Assembly: GCF_012971725.1 (NCBI RefSeq) | Contig: NZ_CP048833.1 | Coordinates: forward strand, 2,356,001 to 2,420,000 | Source of the DNA: Pseudomonas multiresinivorans | Lineage (GTDB): Bacteria; Pseudomonadota; Gammaproteobacteria; Pseudomonadales; Pseudomonadaceae | Direction: 5' to 3' | DNA length: 64,000 bases | Shown here: positions 14,750-24,161 of the stretch, one piece after another | Position numbering within the stretch: the first letter of the stretch is position 1 | Layout of the letters: each line of letters starts with the position of its first letter | Notes under the pieces: model-generated | The model's database searches: none | Told to the model about the DNA's origin: nothing | The model's input: only the letters and a program-made list of their open reading frames with translations | Position numbers and translations under genes: made by a program

Positions 14750-15009
14750 GCGACGTGATTCGCGAGAAGTTTGAGGAATGGGCATCTGTCTTCTACGGCA
14801 GAGAGCCCGTTCGCGAGTACGACAACGGCGACGGTTATGAGAGCGAAACCCTGAGCATTGCTTGGGAAGGGTGGAAGGCTTCCAGGGCATCGACATCTGT
14901 CCAACTGCCAGAGCAGGAATGGTTCGGCAACGACGATGCGGGTGGATTTGCATACGACCCTGATGCGGTAATTGCGGCATTGAGTTCCGTCGGAGTGAAA
15001 ATCGAGTAG
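14746..15009 (+). CDS. Hypothetical small protein before scaffold
   Basis: An 87-residue acidic protein (MSDVIREKFEEWASVFYGREP...) coupled by ATGA to the zinc-ribbon gene. It has the pattern F..W....YG....R....GY.S....AWEGWKASR, seen in many phage accessory proteins of unknown role. The gene ends 20 bases before a terminator. Confidence 0.62.
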   Translation: MSDVIREKFEEWASVFYGREPVREYDNGDGYESETLSIAWEGWKASRASTSVQLPEQEWFGNDDAGGFAYDPDAVIAALSSVGVKIE

Positions 15010-15028
15010 CACGTACCTGAACACCAGA

Positions 15029-15085
15029 AGCCCGCCACTGAGCGGGCTTTTTCATTTCCAGCCTCGGCAATGCCGGGGCTTTTTT
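15029..15085 (+). terminator. Tandem intrinsic terminators before the scaffold gene
   Basis: First: AGCCCGC (15029-15035), 6-base loop, GCGGGCT (15042-15048), T tail. Second: a GC-rich stem around 15061-15079 (CTCGGC-AAT-GCCGGGG) followed by six T bases. They separate the packaging/portal genes from the scaffold/capsid genes, so the capsid probably has its own promoter or these trim transcript levels. Confidence 0.75.
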
Positions 15086-15123
15086 ATGCGCCAAGGGCGC
15101 CAACAGTCCCAAGGGGATAACAC

Positions 15124-15882
15124 ATGTTCCAACTCAAGCAGCTGTTCATGCAGGAAGAAGGCGGCGAAGGCGGTAACGGTGGTGGCGGCCAAGGGCCAGA
15201 GATCACCCCGGAAATCCAGGCTCTGATCGATGCACAGGTAACTGCGGCAGTGGGCGGTCTCAAGACCAAGAACTCCGAACTCCTGGGCAAGCTGAAAGAG
15301 CAGGGCGACAAGCTGAAGACCTTCGACGGAATCGACCCCGAGGCCGTGAAATCCATCCTGCAGCGCTTCTCGGACGACGAAGAGGCCCAGCTCATCGCAG
15401 CGGGCAAGATCGACGAAGTCCTGAGCAAGCGCACTGAGCGCATGAAGTCCGGCTATGACCGCGATCTGCAGGCCGCTCGCGACGAGGCAACCCGTCACCA
15501 GTCCCGCACCGAGAAGTTCGCTTCCCGCGTGCTCAAGGGCGAGGTGATCGGCGCCGCCACCGACGCGGGCGTCCACAAGTTCGCCATGGAGGACGCCATG
15601 CTGGCTGCTTCGCGCGACTTCGAGCTGGACGATGAGGGCAACCCCATCGCCAAAGAAGGACGCTTCGGCAAAGACGGCAAGCCGCTGACCCTCAAGGAGT
15701 GGTTCGCGGAGATGAAAGAGACTCGCCCGCACTGGTTCCCTGCCAACGGCAGTGGCAGCGGCGCCGGCGGCACTGGTAGCGACGTTCGGCCGGGCACCCC
15801 GCGGTCCAAGATGACCGCCAAGCAGAAGGCCGAATACATCAGCAAAAACGGGAAAGACGCCTACCTGGCGCTTCCCGCCTAA
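15124..15882 (+). CDS. Capsid scaffolding protein
   Basis: A 252-residue, highly charged, mostly helical protein directly before the major capsid gene, the hallmark position of a scaffold. An N-terminal glycine-rich stretch (EEGGEGGNGGGG) precedes long coiled-coil-like helices (about 30-150). The C-terminus, after a Gly/Ser linker (NGSGSGAGG), is basic (RSKMTAKQKAEYISKNGKD) and should bind the capsid shell. It is expected to shape the prohead and leave before packaging. Confidence 0.85.
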   Translation: MFQLKQLFMQEEGGEGGNGGGGQGPEITPEIQALIDAQVTAAVGGLKTKNSELLGKLKEQGDKLKTFDGIDPEAVKSILQRFSDDEEAQLIAAGKIDEVLSKRTERMKSGYDRDLQAARDEATRHQSRTEKFASRVLKGEVIGAATDAGVHKFAMEDAMLAASRDFELDDEGNPIAKEGRFGKDGKPLTLKEWFAEMKETRPHWFPANGSGSGAGGTGSDVRPGTPRSKMTAKQKAEYISKNGKDAYLALPA

Positions 15883-15901
15883 GCCATTGGGAGAATGAAT
15901 C

Positions 15902-16894
15902 ATGGCCGCAGGCAAAGCTTCTGACTTCAAGGTCTATCAGGACCAGTTCCAGGCCGGCGTCATCGAGACCCTGACCCAGAACAGCAGCGCGTTCAACGCG
16001 GCCTCGGCCGGCGCGATCGCCCTGTCCACCCTCAGCCGCCGCGGTGACTACTCGCAACAGGCGTTCTTCAAGAACGTTGCGAACCTGATCACCCGTCGCG
16101 ACACCACCAGCACCTCGGCCGCGACCATCCTCGGCATGACCCAGGACGAGTGGGTCAGCGTCAAGCTGAACCGCAAGATCGGCCCGGTCGACCAGACCAA
16201 GGACGCCTTCCGCAAGATCATGGCCGGCCTGGCCGAAGACGAGATGTCCTTCATCCTCGGCGAGCAGGCAGCCAAGGCCATGCAGGTGGAAATGCTCAAC
16301 TCCGCCCTGCGTGCCGGCCGCGCCGCTCTGAACGCCCAGGCTTCGGTGAAGTACACCATCCCCACCAACGGCACCCTCGGAACCGCCGGCCTGGTCTCCG
16401 GCCTGTCGAAGTTCGGCGACGCTGGCAGCCAGATCGTGTGCTGGGTCATGCACTCCAAGGCCTACTACGACCTGGTGCAGAACCAGATCACCTCCAACAT
16501 CGATGGCGTGTCGAACTTCAACGTGGCCACCGGTACCCCGGTAACCCTGAACCGCCCGGTTCTGGTGACCGACTCCGACGCGCTGCTCGTGAACTCCGGC
16601 TCCGGTTCCACCGCTGTGACCGATTACTACACCCTCGGCCTCACCGCCGGCGGTCTGATCGTCGAGAACACCGAGGAAGAGGAACTGGTCATCGAGAACG
16701 TGACCGGCAACGAGAACCTGATCACCCGCCTGCAGGGTGAGTTCGCCTACAACCTGGGCGTCCGCGGCTTCAAGTGGGACATCGCCAACGGCGCTGCCAA
16801 CCCCACCGACACCGCTCTGGGTACCGGTACCAACTGGGACCCGAACCGCGATTCCTTCAAGGACTTCGCGGGCGTGGTCATCCAGAGCCGCTAA
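15902..16894 (+). CDS. Major capsid protein
   Basis: A 330-residue protein after the scaffold gene and before a strong terminator. Its codons are strongly biased to C-ending Pseudomonas-preferred ones, as expected for the most abundant virion protein. Sequence features fit capsid proteins of Pseudomonas siphophages: AGKASDFKVYQDQFQAG start, FNAASAGAIALSTLS, then a long helix (AEDEMSFILGEQAAKAMQVEM) and late beta part (ENLITRLQGEFAYNLGVRGF). An HK97-like fold is inferred. Confidence 0.87.
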   Translation: MAAGKASDFKVYQDQFQAGVIETLTQNSSAFNAASAGAIALSTLSRRGDYSQQAFFKNVANLITRRDTTSTSAATILGMTQDEWVSVKLNRKIGPVDQTKDAFRKIMAGLAEDEMSFILGEQAAKAMQVEMLNSALRAGRAALNAQASVKYTIPTNGTLGTAGLVSGLSKFGDAGSQIVCWVMHSKAYYDLVQNQITSNIDGVSNFNVATGTPVTLNRPVLVTDSDALLVNSGSGSTAVTDYYTLGLTAGGLIVENTEEEELVIENVTGNENLITRLQGEFAYNLGVRGFKWDIANGAANPTDTALGTGTNWDPNRDSFKDFAGVVIQSR

Positions 16895-16900
16895 GGCCAG

Positions 16901-16928
16901 AAGCCCCTCTTCGGAGGGGCTTTCTTTT
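16901..16928 (+). terminator. Intrinsic terminator after the capsid gene
   Basis: AAGCCCCTC (16901-16909), TTCG tetraloop, GAGGGGCTT (16914-16922), then TCTTTT. A very stable stem that protects or ends the capsid message. Partial readthrough would feed the connector genes. Confidence 0.85.
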
Positions 16929-16938
16929 GGAGGTTGCA

Positions 16939-17886
<948 letters not shown>

Positions 17887-17888
17887 TC

Positions 17889-18386
17889 ATGGCGCTCGTC
17901 ATTGAGACTGGCGCCGGCCTGCCCGATGCCGACTCCTTCGTCACCGTGGATGAGCTGGTGCAGTTCGCCAGCGACTACGGTTGGACGATCCCGGGTGACA
18001 CCACTGCGCGTGAGGCGATCCTTCGCCGCGCCGGCGTTGCCATGTGGGCTATGGAATGGGTTGGCACCCAGCTTCATGACGAGCAGGGCCTTCCATGGCC
18101 GCGCTACTACACCGTCCGCCGTGGCTTTATGGCGGATGGCTCATCGCTGCCTCGCAACATCAAGATGGGGCAGATGGCGCTGGCCTGTGAAATTCACCAG
18201 GACGATATCGACCCGCCAGAAGCTCGCACCGGAGCCGTCACCGAGGAGCGCGTGGAGGGCGCCGTCGACGTCAAGTACGGCGCCATCAGCGGGTACAAGG
18301 CGAAGGCCGCCGCTGGGCGTCAGTCCGATGGCTTCTTCGCCAGGTACACCTTCGGTCCCTACAACGGCCGCCTGGTGCGTGCATGA
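17889..18386 (+). CDS. Head-tail connector with DnaT-like domain
   Basis: A 165-residue protein of the phage family annotated as DnaT-like ssDNA-binding, which in this position is a head completion/connector protein. It shows the usual start (VIETGAGLPDADSFVTVDEL), helices (AREAILRRAGVAMWAMEW) and LPWPR...LPRNIKMGQMALACE. The DnaT name reflects fold similarity only. It follows the KpsC-like gene by two bases and overlaps the next gene by four. Confidence 0.78.
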   Translation: MALVIETGAGLPDADSFVTVDELVQFASDYGWTIPGDTTAREAILRRAGVAMWAMEWVGTQLHDEQGLPWPRYYTVRRGFMADGSSLPRNIKMGQMALACEIHQDDIDPPEARTGAVTEERVEGAVDVKYGAISGYKAKAAAGRQSDGFFARYTFGPYNGRLVRA

Positions 18387-18763
18387 GTGCCTTCTACGAC
18401 CGAATGGCTGCGACGGCCCTGCGCCTGATCAGCCGGTTCGGCTCTGAACAGACGTTGCGCGACATCACTCCGGGGACCTATGACCCGGTGAGCGGTGAAA
18501 CAACCGGCGATACACCGATCAGCCAGCCGGCACAGCTTCTGCTGCTCGATTACACACTGCAGGAGTCTGGCCAGCAGTACGCGGAAGGCTCCGAGATTCG
18601 CCAGGGCGACAAGAAGATCATCATCGCCGCCAAGGGACTGACCTGGGCGCCGGCGCTTACCACCCGCATCGACGTCGACGGCGTGCTCTGGCAGGTCGTT
18701 AACGTGAAAGAAGCGAACCCAGCCGGAACTCCGCTCGTTTACTTCTGCCAGGGGCGAAAGTGA
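18383..18763 (+). CDS. Head-tail connector protein (stopper-like)
   Basis: A 126-residue mostly beta protein coupled by ATGA. Features such as LISRFGSEQTLRD, YDPVSGETTGD, LLLDYTLQESGQQYAEG and the C-terminal beta part (VDGVLWQVVNVKEANPAGTP) are typical of small connector proteins between head and tail. Its place between the DnaT-like and gp10-like genes supports this. Exact role in the neck is inferred. Confidence 0.75.
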   Translation: MSAFYDRMAATALRLISRFGSEQTLRDITPGTYDPVSGETTGDTPISQPAQLLLLDYTLQESGQQYAEGSEIRQGDKKIIIAAKGLTWAPALTTRIDVDGVLWQVVNVKEANPAGTPLVYFCQGRK

Positions 18764-19158
18764 TGAGCTTCACCAGCGACATGGACAGCGCAGTCCGGAA
18801 GATCATCGACGCCCAGGACAAGATTGCTCGGGCTGCGACCATCGACTTCTTCAGCGGCACCGTGAAGGACACGCCGGTCGACACAGGCCGGGCCCGCGGC
18901 AATTGGGTGACCACTGCCGACAAACCTGCTCAGGGCGAGATAAACCGAGAGGACAAGTCAGGATCGGCTGTCATTTCGGAGATCGTCGCCAAGACGCCGG
19001 AAGGGGCAGGGCAGGAGACCTTCATGTCGAACTCGCTCCCCTACATCGACAAGCTCGAGTACGGCAGTAGCAAGCAAGCCCCGAACGGCATGGTGCGCCG
19101 CAATCTGGCACGCGTGCAGCGCATCGTCGACCAGGCAATCGCCAAGTTCAGAGTCTGA
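18760..19158 (+). CDS. HK97 gp10-like neck protein
   Basis: A 132-residue protein with the motif of HK97-gp10/tail completion proteins: VKDTPVDTGRARGNW (about 34-48), then SNSLPYIDKLEYGSSKQAP (about 88-106) and a C-terminal helix. These join the head to the tail tube. It starts at tandem ATG codons overlapping the previous stop. Confidence 0.83.
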   Translation: MMSFTSDMDSAVRKIIDAQDKIARAATIDFFSGTVKDTPVDTGRARGNWVTTADKPAQGEINREDKSGSAVISEIVAKTPEGAGQETFMSNSLPYIDKLEYGSSKQAPNGMVRRNLARVQRIVDQAIAKFRV

Positions 19159-19161
19159 CCA

Positions 19162-19581
19162 ATGTCCGAAATCAAGATCAACGCCGCCCTGGTCGCAGGG
19201 CTGACGGCGACGGCGCTCGGAATCCCGACTGCCAGCGAGGGGAAGGACTTCTCGAAGCCGGCAGTAACCCTGCCATGGGCGGCCTGGTTCAACCTGCCGG
19301 CCAGCACCGACCCTTCGAGCCTTGGCGCCGGAGGCATGGACGAGACAGTCGGCGTCTTCCAGGTTGACCTGAACTATCCGATGAACGACGGCACCGTGAA
19401 CATCCTTGCCGCCGTGCAGAAGCTGCGCGACTACTTCGTCGCCGGGCGCCGCCTGGTTTACCAGACCCAATGCGTCCACATCGAGCGCGTCACCCGAAAC
19501 AACCTCCGGCCTGTCGACGGCTGGCAGCAGATCAACGTCTCCATCTACTACAGCGCCAACACCATCCGTCCGGAGGTATAA
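19162..19581 (+). CDS. Tail terminator protein
   Basis: A 139-residue alpha/beta protein in the place of lambda gpU, between neck and tail tube genes. Features fit tail terminators of this phage type: INAALVAGLTATAL, WAAWFNLPAS, GVFQVDLNYPMNDG and the C-terminal VSIYYSANTIRPEV strand. It should cap the tail tube and fix its length. The start lies three bases after the preceding gene. Confidence 0.75.
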   Translation: MSEIKINAALVAGLTATALGIPTASEGKDFSKPAVTLPWAAWFNLPASTDPSSLGAGGMDETVGVFQVDLNYPMNDGTVNILAAVQKLRDYFVAGRRLVYQTQCVHIERVTRNNLRPVDGWQQINVSIYYSANTIRPEV

Positions 19582-19584
19582 ACC

Positions 19585-20730
19585 ATGGCCTGCTTTGCGA
19601 ACGGCTCTGCCGTCAAGCTCTACTACGTCCTGGAGGGCGCTACCAAGACCGCCGCTACCATCAGCGCGACTGCGTCGGACTCCAGCTACAACGACTCCGG
19701 CAACGGCTTCCTGACCGCAGGCCTTGGCGTTGGGCAGATCATCACCGTCTCCGGGTTCGCCAATGCCGCGAACAACGGCAAGCGCAAGATTGCCACCGCC
19801 GCGGCCGGCAAGATCACCGTCACCAACGTCGACGGTTCCGCTGTTACCCTGGTGGATGCTGCTGCCAGCCCTGCGATAACCATCGTCATGGAAGGATCGA
19901 TCCCGGGTAACCCCCAGTTCAAGCCGATCCGCTTCGTCACCGAGGGCCTCAGCCCGAACATCAACCAGATCGAGTCGGCCGAGATCAACCAGGCCCGCCA
20001 GCGTGCACCGAGCCGCGGCGGCAACTACAGCGTCCAGGGCGAAATCGCCGCCGAGGTGAGCTTCGGCAGCTTCGACGACCTGATCGAGGCGGCACTGCAG
20101 GGAACCTGGACCACCGACGTGCTGATCGTTGGCTCGACCGAGCGCTCCTTCGCCATCCTAGAGCGCCACTCTGACATCGGCGCCGACTACATCTACCGCG
20201 GCTGCCGCGTGAACACCATGAACATCGCGGCCCCGCTGGGCGACAAGGCTGGCATCACCTTCGGGATGATCGGCACCAAGGCCGAACCGTACACCATCCC
20301 GGGCGGCGCCACTTTCATGGCTGCTACCACCAGCGACATGATGGTCACCACCAACGGCTCCTTCACCGAAGGCGGTCAGGTGATCGCATATGCCACTGAG
20401 TGGAACCTGAGCCTCGATAACGGCATGGAGGCTGCATTCTCGCTGTTCCAGCGCGAGGCCTACTGCGTCACCAACGGCATTGCCGCTGTCACCGGCACCA
20501 TGAACGCCTACCTCAAGGACGGCTCTCTGTGGGCGAAGGTGCTGAACGAGACCGAAACCAGCCACATCGTTGTGCTGGAGGAGGGCGCTGATAGCTACAC
20601 CATCGAGTTGCCTAAGGTTCGCTACACCCAGGGCCAGAAGCAGGTCAGCGGCCCTGGCGCGGTCATCCCGCAGTACACCTACTCGGCCGGCTACGACGGA
20701 ACCACCACCCTGCGCATTACCCGCAGCTGA
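19585..20730 (+). CDS. Major tail tube protein
   Basis: A 381-residue abundant-type protein with strong codon bias, two bases after the tail terminator gene. Residues about 15-100 are a Gly/Ala/Thr-rich inserted beta domain (ASDSSYNDSGNGFLTAG, VSGFANAANNGKRKIATA). The remainder is the tube domain (IRFVTEGLSPNINQIESAEI, RGGNYSVQGEIAAEVSFGSF), usual in Pseudomonas siphophages. It polymerises around the tape measure. Confidence 0.82.
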   Translation: MACFANGSAVKLYYVLEGATKTAATISATASDSSYNDSGNGFLTAGLGVGQIITVSGFANAANNGKRKIATAAAGKITVTNVDGSAVTLVDAAASPAITIVMEGSIPGNPQFKPIRFVTEGLSPNINQIESAEINQARQRAPSRGGNYSVQGEIAAEVSFGSFDDLIEAALQGTWTTDVLIVGSTERSFAILERHSDIGADYIYRGCRVNTMNIAAPLGDKAGITFGMIGTKAEPYTIPGGATFMAATTSDMMVTTNGSFTEGGQVIAYATEWNLSLDNGMEAAFSLFQREAYCVTNGIAAVTGTMNAYLKDGSLWAKVLNETETSHIVVLEEGADSYTIELPKVRYTQGQKQVSGPGAVIPQYTYSAGYDGTTTLRITRS

Positions 20731-20738
20731 TGCTACAG

Positions 20739-20764
20739 TCCTCCTAGTCATGGACTGGGAGGGA
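20739..20764 (+). promoter_or_regulatory. Hairpin that hides the ribosome binding site of the next gene
   Basis: TCCTCCTAGTC (20739-20749), loop ATG, GACTGGGAGGGA (20753-20764). About eleven continuous pairs (two G-U) form, and the Shine-Dalgarno GGGAGGG (20757-20763) of the gene at 20770 is fully inside the stem. There is no T tail, so it is not a terminator. Confidence 0.65.
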
Positions 20765-20769
20765 TATCT

Positions 20770-20961
20770 ATGCGGCCGGTAGTAACAGAGCAAACAGCAA
20801 AGAGATTCAAAGGCATGATGGTCCTTGGGGTTGTTCTTTGCATTGTCGGCGCCATCGTTGCTGCTGCAAGTGAAAGCTCTAGGATTGGAATGCTCATCAT
20901 GGCTGGAGGTGCAATTTTGTTCCTCTACGCAAAGTTCTCAGCCTGGTGGAATCACGGCTAA
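20770..20961 (+). CDS. Small membrane protein between tail tube and tail chaperone (possible moron)
   Basis: A 63-residue protein with two membrane segments (about residues 15-33 and 40-57), a basic N-terminus (TAKRFKG) and a KFSAWWNHG end. The strong SD (GGGAGGG, six bases before ATG) lies in a hairpin. A terminator follows. It interrupts a tail operon in which tube and chaperone genes are normally neighbours, so it looks like an accessory insertion. Superinfection exclusion would be a reasonable guess, without direct evidence. Confidence 0.65.
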   Translation: MRPVVTEQTAKRFKGMMVLGVVLCIVGAIVAAASESSRIGMLIMAGGAILFLYAKFSAWWNHG

Positions 20962-20977
20962 TTGCATCCACGACGTA

Positions 20978-20998
20978 ACCCGCTCCGGCGGGTTTTTT
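20978..20998 (+). terminator. Intrinsic terminator after the small membrane gene
   Basis: ACCCGC (20978-20983), loop TCCG, GCGGGT (20988-20993), then a run of six T bases. It separates the tube and small gene from the chaperone genes. Confidence 0.8.
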
Positions 20999-21014
20999 AT
21001 TGCCTGGAGGGCGC

Positions 21015-21419
21015 ATGAGAAAGGAAGATTTCTACACGAAGCCGAACGCCGACAAGGGCGTAAAAATGCAGCTGATGCTGGCTGATGGACGCCAGTCAGA
21101 GCACTGGCTGATGGTGCGCGGCACTGATTCTGACGCCTTTCGCAAAGTGAAGTTTGAAGGCGCTCGCACAATGCGCGACCTGCCCACCAGTGCAAGCGAT
21201 TGGGACCGTGCCGTGGCCCGGGATGAGGTCGTCATGAATAGCCTTGTCTCCCTGGTGGCCGATTGGTCCTTCGAAGAGCCTTGCACCACGGAATCGGTTC
21301 AGGAGTTCCTCGCCAACGCCCCGCACATCGCGGAGGCCGTTGATAGAGCGGCGGCGGATCGTTCCCGTTTTTTCGAGATCGCCTCGGGGCCCTCGAGCGA
21401 CACACCGAAGCAGAGCTGA
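21015..21419 (+). CDS. Tail assembly chaperone (lambda G-like)
   Basis: A 134-residue chaperone that keeps the tape measure protein soluble while the tube grows. It lies between tube and tape measure genes. Sequence shows a beta-rich N-terminus (VKMQLMLADGRQSEHWLMV) and helices (FRKVKFEGARTM, SVQEFLANAPHIAEAVDRAAADR). ATG 21015 follows GGAGGGCGC. Near its end the run CGT-TTT-TTC allows a -1 shift that yields a longer G-T form. Confidence 0.85.
   Translation: MRKEDFYTKPNADKGVKMQLMLADGRQSEHWLMVRGTDSDAFRKVKFEGARTMRDLPTSASDWDRAVARDEVVMNSLVSLVADWSFEEPCTTESVQEFLANAPHIAEAVDRAAADRSRFFEIASGPSSDTPKQS
21368..21374 (+). other. Slippery heptamer for -1 programmed frameshift (T TTT TTC)
   Basis: The in-frame heptamer T-TTT-TTC at 21368-21374 fits the X-XXY-YYZ rule. 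After a -1 slip both tRNA-Phe codons re-pair, and the new frame is open for 110 codons to TGA 21704-21706. It lies 45 bases before the zero-frame stop, the standard arrangement of lambda G/GT. Confidence 0.85.
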
Positions 21420-21706
21420 GGCTACTCAAGCGCGCTCCGGGCTCGAAGCGCACGAATCGTGAGCATCTGGAGCAGATCGCCAGGGTCATCGGCGAACAGC
21501 CGCCAGAGCTCCAGACGCCTCCAATCCCCGACGAACTCGCCTACCTGCTTGGCGTTTTCTTCCAGATTCGCCGATCTCCCGACCCGCTTACCTACACCGA
21601 ACTGCGCAACTGGTCGCTGATGACCCATCAGGAGCTCGATCCCCTGGAGGTCGAAGCGATCATGCGTCTCGACGCCATCGCCACCAAGGTCCGACACAAT
21701 GACTGA
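21374..21706 (+). CDS. Tail assembly chaperone T domain, made only by -1 frameshift (GT fusion)
   Basis: A 110-codon frame without its own start, read after the shift at 21374: it begins RDRLGALERHTEAELRLL. It contains a typical T-domain end (DELAYLLGVFFQIRRSP, then ELRNWSLMTHQELDPLEVEA). The full product would have about 230 residues (120 from G plus 110). The T domain recruits tail tube subunits to the tape measure-G complex. The stop overlaps the tape measure start (21699), so the genes are coupled. The segment between 21420 and 21698 holds no other sensible rightward gene. Confidence 0.85.
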   Translation, partial: RDRLGALERHTEAELRLLKRAPGSKRTNREHLEQIARVIGEQPPELQTPPIPDELAYLLGVFFQIRRSPDPLTYTELRNWSLMTHQELDPLEVEAIMRLDAIATKVRHND

Positions 21707-24161
21707 ATACGCCCGCCTGGTCCTATCGGTCGACTCTACGTCGGCGAAGAAGGCCACCGACGAGCTGCGCATCATGATCGATGTGACGGCGAAGGCGGAT
21801 AAGTCGAACCAGGAGCTCACGAAGTCGACCAATGGGCTGGGGAAAGCGTTCGGCGCCCTGGCTGCGGCGATCAGTGTGCGGGCGATCATCGCGGCATCGG
21901 ACCAATACGGCCAGATGGCTGCGCGGATTCGGATGGCGACCTCATCAACCGAGGAGTACACCAAGGTCCAGGATCGCCTGCTACAGACCGCAAACGCCAC
22001 ATACCGCCCGCTGAACGAGGCCCAAGAGGTCTACATCCGGACGGCGGATGCCATCCGCACGTTGGGCTACAACACCGACGACGCTCTGGATATCACGGAC
22101 AGCTTCAGCTTCCTGTTGGTGACCAACGCCGCCTCGGCTGATAAGGCCTCGTCGGCCATCGACGCCTATTCGAAGGCCATCCAGACCGGCAAAGTCGAGT
22201 CTGACGGCTGGCAGTCGATCCTGGCGGCGATGCCGACCATCGTGAATGACCTTGCTGCAGCTACTGGGCGCTCGACCGCGGACATTCGCAAGCTAGGCAT
22301 TGAAGGGAAACTGAGCCTGGCGGCGCTGAACGAGGCGCTGCGGCAGTCGCGTGACAGCAACGAAGAACTCGCTGCCGCGATGGAAACCTCTGTCCAGGAT
22401 GCCACCACTGCGCTCGGCAACTCTTTCCAAGTGTTCGTCGGCAAGGTCAACGAGACCTCGAAGGCGTCCGGCATCCTGACCGAGAACATCGGCGAGATGG
22501 CAGATGCGCTCCAGGACCCTGAGACCATCAAGGCTGCACAGGATCTTGCAGCCGGCGTTGTTTCGGCTCTGAACGAGATCATCAAGGGCGTCCGCGAGAC
22601 CGTCGGAATCGTGAAGTGGGGGGCCGAGAGCATCTCAGCAGCCCTGAATGGCGCAGCTGGTGATGATGTTGTGCGCCTGCAGGATCAGTTGGAAACCTAC
22701 CAGTCCATGCTGGACAACCCGCTGAAGCGGCTTCGCATTGGCGGCAAGGGTCAGGCAGTCGCCTACTTCAATGAGGAAGAGATCAAGCAGAACATCGAGC
22801 TGACTCAAAAGCAGATCGATGCTTTCTGGAAGGAGCAGGAACAGCGCAAGCCGAACCTGCCAGAGCCAGTTCCTGAGCCGAAGGTCGACAGCAAAGAGAA
22901 GGCCAAGGTCGAGGCTGAAGCTGCCGCCGCACCGTCCAAGGCGAAGCGCGCGGCGATGACGGATGAGCAGAGAGCAGCGAACCAGCTCGCCACTGCCTAC
23001 AAGAACGTCGAGAAGAGCCTAGCTCAGCAGGTGGCGCTGTTCGGTCAGTCTACCGAGGTCGCTCGGGTCAAGTACGACCTGGAAAACGGCGAGCTCTCCA
23101 AACTCAACGCCCAGCAGAAGCAGCACCTGCTCGACCTCGCCACCGAACTGGACGCCAAGCAGGATTTGGTGGACCAGGACAACATCCGTCTCGCGATCCT
23201 GCAGGAGACCGGGCAACTCCAGGCCGCGAACGACATGCAGTTCGAGCTCGACTACGCGAAGAAGATCGCGCAGTACGAGAAGGATGGGAACACCGCAGCG
23301 CTAGCCAGGCTGAAGACGCTGAAGGCTATCCAGGATGCCAACCGGGAGGCTGACGTTAAGCCAGGAACGGTAGAGGGCGTCACGAAGGCTCCACATACAT
23401 CAGGCGTAGATGCCGATGTTGGCGGCGCCAGTAGCGAGATGATCAAACTCGACGAAGAGGCTAAGGCGCTTCAGGACTGGCGCGACACCGAACTCAAGAA
23501 GCAGCTGGAATACCTCGACGCCAAGGCCATCAACGAAGAGGAATACTCCAAGCGTGTGGCCAATATTCATCAGCAGTCCGCAGATGAGCAACGCGCCATT
23601 GATGCGGCCAAGAATCAGGCCCTGATGGCTGGCGGGGAAAGCCTCTTTGGCAATCTGGCCGGGCTGGCCAAGGAGTTCGCTGGAGAGCAGTCGGGGCTCT
23701 ACAAGACGATGTTCGCTGTCCAAAAGGCCTTCGCAATCGCCCAGACAATCGTCAATACGGAGACAGCCTCGGCTGCGGCATTGGCGCCGCCTCCTATCGG
23801 CCTTGGCCCTGTTGCCGGGGCTCCATACTCCCAGGTCATTCGCGCCATGGGCTACACCTCGGCGGCGCTGATCGGTGCCACGGCAATTTCAGGTATGGCG
23901 CACGACGGCATCGACAACATTCCAAAGGAAGGCACTTGGCTGCTCGACAGAGGTGAGCGGGTGGTCGACAGGCGGACCAACGGCGACCTGAAGGATTTCC
24001 TAAACCGGCAGGGGAACACGTCGACGACTACCAATAGCAAGACCAACAACATCAGTCTCAATGTCTACGGCATCACCGACGCGAAGGGTATGCAGGAGTC
24101 AACTGCCCGCCTGGCTCGCCAGATTTCCAGTGCCGTTAGCAAATCCGACAGGTATGCATGA
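21699..24161 (+). CDS. Tape measure protein
   Basis: An 820-residue protein, the longest helical tail gene, after the chaperone pair. N-terminus (YARLVLSVDSTSAKKATDELR) and the domain around 60-230 (ALAAAISVRAIIAASDQYGQ, GWQSILAAMPTIVNDLAAATG) are typical of siphophage tape measures. A hydrophobic part lies near 680-750 (ALAPPPIGLGPVAGAPYSQV), and the end is a conserved lambda-H-like C-terminus (GMAHDGIDNIPKEGTWLLDRGERV, here split by residues). It sets tail length and helps DNA pass the membrane. Confidence 0.92.
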   Translation: MTEYARLVLSVDSTSAKKATDELRIMIDVTAKADKSNQELTKSTNGLGKAFGALAAAISVRAIIAASDQYGQMAARIRMATSSTEEYTKVQDRLLQTANATYRPLNEAQEVYIRTADAIRTLGYNTDDALDITDSFSFLLVTNAASADKASSAIDAYSKAIQTGKVESDGWQSILAAMPTIVNDLAAATGRSTADIRKLGIEGKLSLAALNEALRQSRDSNEELAAAMETSVQDATTALGNSFQVFVGKVNETSKASGILTENIGEMADALQDPETIKAAQDLAAGVVSALNEIIKGVRETVGIVKWGAESISAALNGAAGDDVVRLQDQLETYQSMLDNPLKRLRIGGKGQAVAYFNEEEIKQNIELTQKQIDAFWKEQEQRKPNLPEPVPEPKVDSKEKAKVEAEAAAAPSKAKRAAMTDEQRAANQLATAYKNVEKSLAQQVALFGQSTEVARVKYDLENGELSKLNAQQKQHLLDLATELDAKQDLVDQDNIRLAILQETGQLQAANDMQFELDYAKKIAQYEKDGNTAALARLKTLKAIQDANREADVKPGTVEGVTKAPHTSGVDADVGGASSEMIKLDEEAKALQDWRDTELKKQLEYLDAKAINEEEYSKRVANIHQQSADEQRAIDAAKNQALMAGGESLFGNLAGLAKEFAGEQSGLYKTMFAVQKAFAIAQTIVNTETASAAALAPPPIGLGPVAGAPYSQVIRAMGYTSAALIGATAISGMAHDGIDNIPKEGTWLLDRGERVVDRRTNGDLKDFLNRQGNTSTTTNSKTNNISLNVYGITDAKGMQESTARLARQISSAVSKSDRYA

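Noticed and set aside
14836..15112. Leftward frames around the end of the portal/head block
   Set aside because: They cross two terminators and several real genes, with no start signals.
17889..18386. Real DnaT primosomal protein
   Set aside because: The similarity is to a fold used by phage connectors. The gene lies among head-tail genes, not with replication genes.
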